Below, in pieces: positions 63,659 through 64,000 of a DNA stretch of 64,000 bases (positions are counted from its first letter, which is position 1; each line of letters starts with the position of its first letter). This DNA comes from an uncultured Alphaproteobacteria bacterium (lineage in GTDB: Bacteria; Pseudomonadota; Alphaproteobacteria; Caulobacterales; Caulobacteraceae). The position numbers were made by a program, and so were the translations under genes. Location of the stretch: NCBI GenBank assembly GCA_903909375.1, contig CAIVVM010000041.1, forward strand, positions 54,912-118,911, in the 5' to 3' direction. The notes beneath the pieces were generated by a model, which was not told the DNA's origin, ran no database searches, and saw only the letters and a program-made list of their open reading frames with translations.

Positions 63659-64000
63659 ATGCAGGATACCGAGAGCCCCGATTGGCGCGATGACGTCATC
63701 CAGGATTTCGCCCGTTCGGAGCTTTTCGAGCGGACATTTCAGGAAGGTATGGCGCTGGTCGAGGAGACCGCCGCCTATCTGGACGGTGGCGGGCGCCAGG
63801 AATCCAAGCTGCTGTCGCGCAATGCCGCGCTGGCCTATGCCGCGGAAAGCATGCGCCTTACCACCCGGCTGATGCAGGTGGCCTCCTGGCTGCTGGTGCA
63901 GCGCGCCGTGCGTGAGGGTGACATGGCGCCGGCGGCGGCCTGCGAGGACCGCTATCGCCTGAACGCCGACACGGTGGTCCGTGCCGAGGTACTGGCCCCA
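63659..64000 (+). CDS. rcdA: RcdA-like DUF1465 protein, N-terminal part (cut by window edge)
   Basis: The first 114 codons are present. It begins MQDTESPDWRDDVIQDFARS and has the DUF1465 core ELFERTFQEGMALVEETAAY, LSRNAALAYAAESMRLTTRL and MQVASWLLVQRAVREG. C. crescentus RcdA, a DUF1465 protein, is an adaptor that helps ClpXP degrade CtrA and other substrates at the pole. The rest of the protein is outside the window. No CtrA-type TTAA-N7-TTAA site is visible in the 86 bases upstream. Confidence 0.8.
   Translation, partial: MQDTESPDWRDDVIQDFARSELFERTFQEGMALVEETAAYLDGGGRQESKLLSRNAALAYAAESMRLTTRLMQVASWLLVQRAVREGDMAPAAACEDRYRLNADTVVRAEVLAP

Overview
This 64-kb window is a high-GC alphaproteobacterial chromosome segment, most probably from the Caulobacteraceae (Caulobacter/Phenylobacterium type). 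The evidence is a 772-residue DivL with tyrosine in place of the phospho-accepting histidine (Y552), the start of an RcdA-like DUF1465 protein at the right edge, a cobalamin riboswitch in front of a BtuB-like receptor, several other TonB-dependent receptors, and Caulobacter-style palindromic intergenic repeats. I found no rRNA, tRNA, CRISPR array, transposase or integrase.

Layout. Bases 1-10.8 kb are housekeeping: the N-terminus of a TonB receptor, an aspartyl/asparaginyl beta-hydroxylase-like protein, ppa, trmB, a DUF1232 protein, metK (with an inverted-repeat operator candidate), then the tight minus-strand run miaB-phoH-ybeY-corC-like-lnt, and tesB. Bases 10.8-12.5 kb hold the most unusual locus. 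A direct-repeat SOS box (GTTC-N7-GTTC) precedes a 388-residue polymorphic-toxin-like protein with a His-rich C-terminal domain, followed with a 4-base overlap by a 146-residue candidate immunity protein. The pair sits directly beyond rimM, where trmD-rplS usually continue the ffh-rpsP-rimM operon.

Bases 12.6-20.6 kb: rimM, rpsP, ffh, a zincin-like metallopeptidase, divL, a 31-codon ORF, an SDR and a membrane protein. Bases 20.6-26.2 kb: cobalamin riboswitch and btuB-like receptor, a secreted alpha/beta hydrolase, a [2Fe-2S] ferredoxin and its FAD reductase. Bases 26.7-33.7 kb: an ECF sigma / FecR / FecA-type receptor surface-signalling set, an MFS transporter and an oligopeptide-binding lipoprotein. 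Bases 34.1-39.1 kb: an accessory-looking unit of TonB receptor, serine hydrolase and a double-TetR regulator.

Bases 39.4-49.2 kb: dps, a luciferase-like flavin monooxygenase with an alpha/beta hydrolase, a CheY-like regulator, a rubrerythrin / Fe-S protein / DUF3501 redox cluster, yceI, a bifunctional beta-oxidation enzyme and an SDR. Bases 49.4-53 kb: a ydbH-ynbE-ydbL set (envelope bridge proteins), including a 59-residue lipoprotein. Bases 53-64 kb: SOUL protein, the glyoxylate shunt (aceA-glcB) with a divergent RamB/ScfR-type regulator, a second double-TetR protein, a GPH-type transporter, a quinone oxidoreductase, DUF1192 and rcdA.

Functional themes are nutrient capture through TonB receptors with dedicated regulators, fatty-acid/acetate use (tesB, the FadJ-type enzyme, aceA-glcB, ScfR), CtrA-pathway cell-cycle control (divL, rcdA), envelope maintenance (lnt, ydbH set), and one likely DNA-damage-linked toxin/immunity pair. 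All functional calls come from reading the translated sequence; no database search was run.
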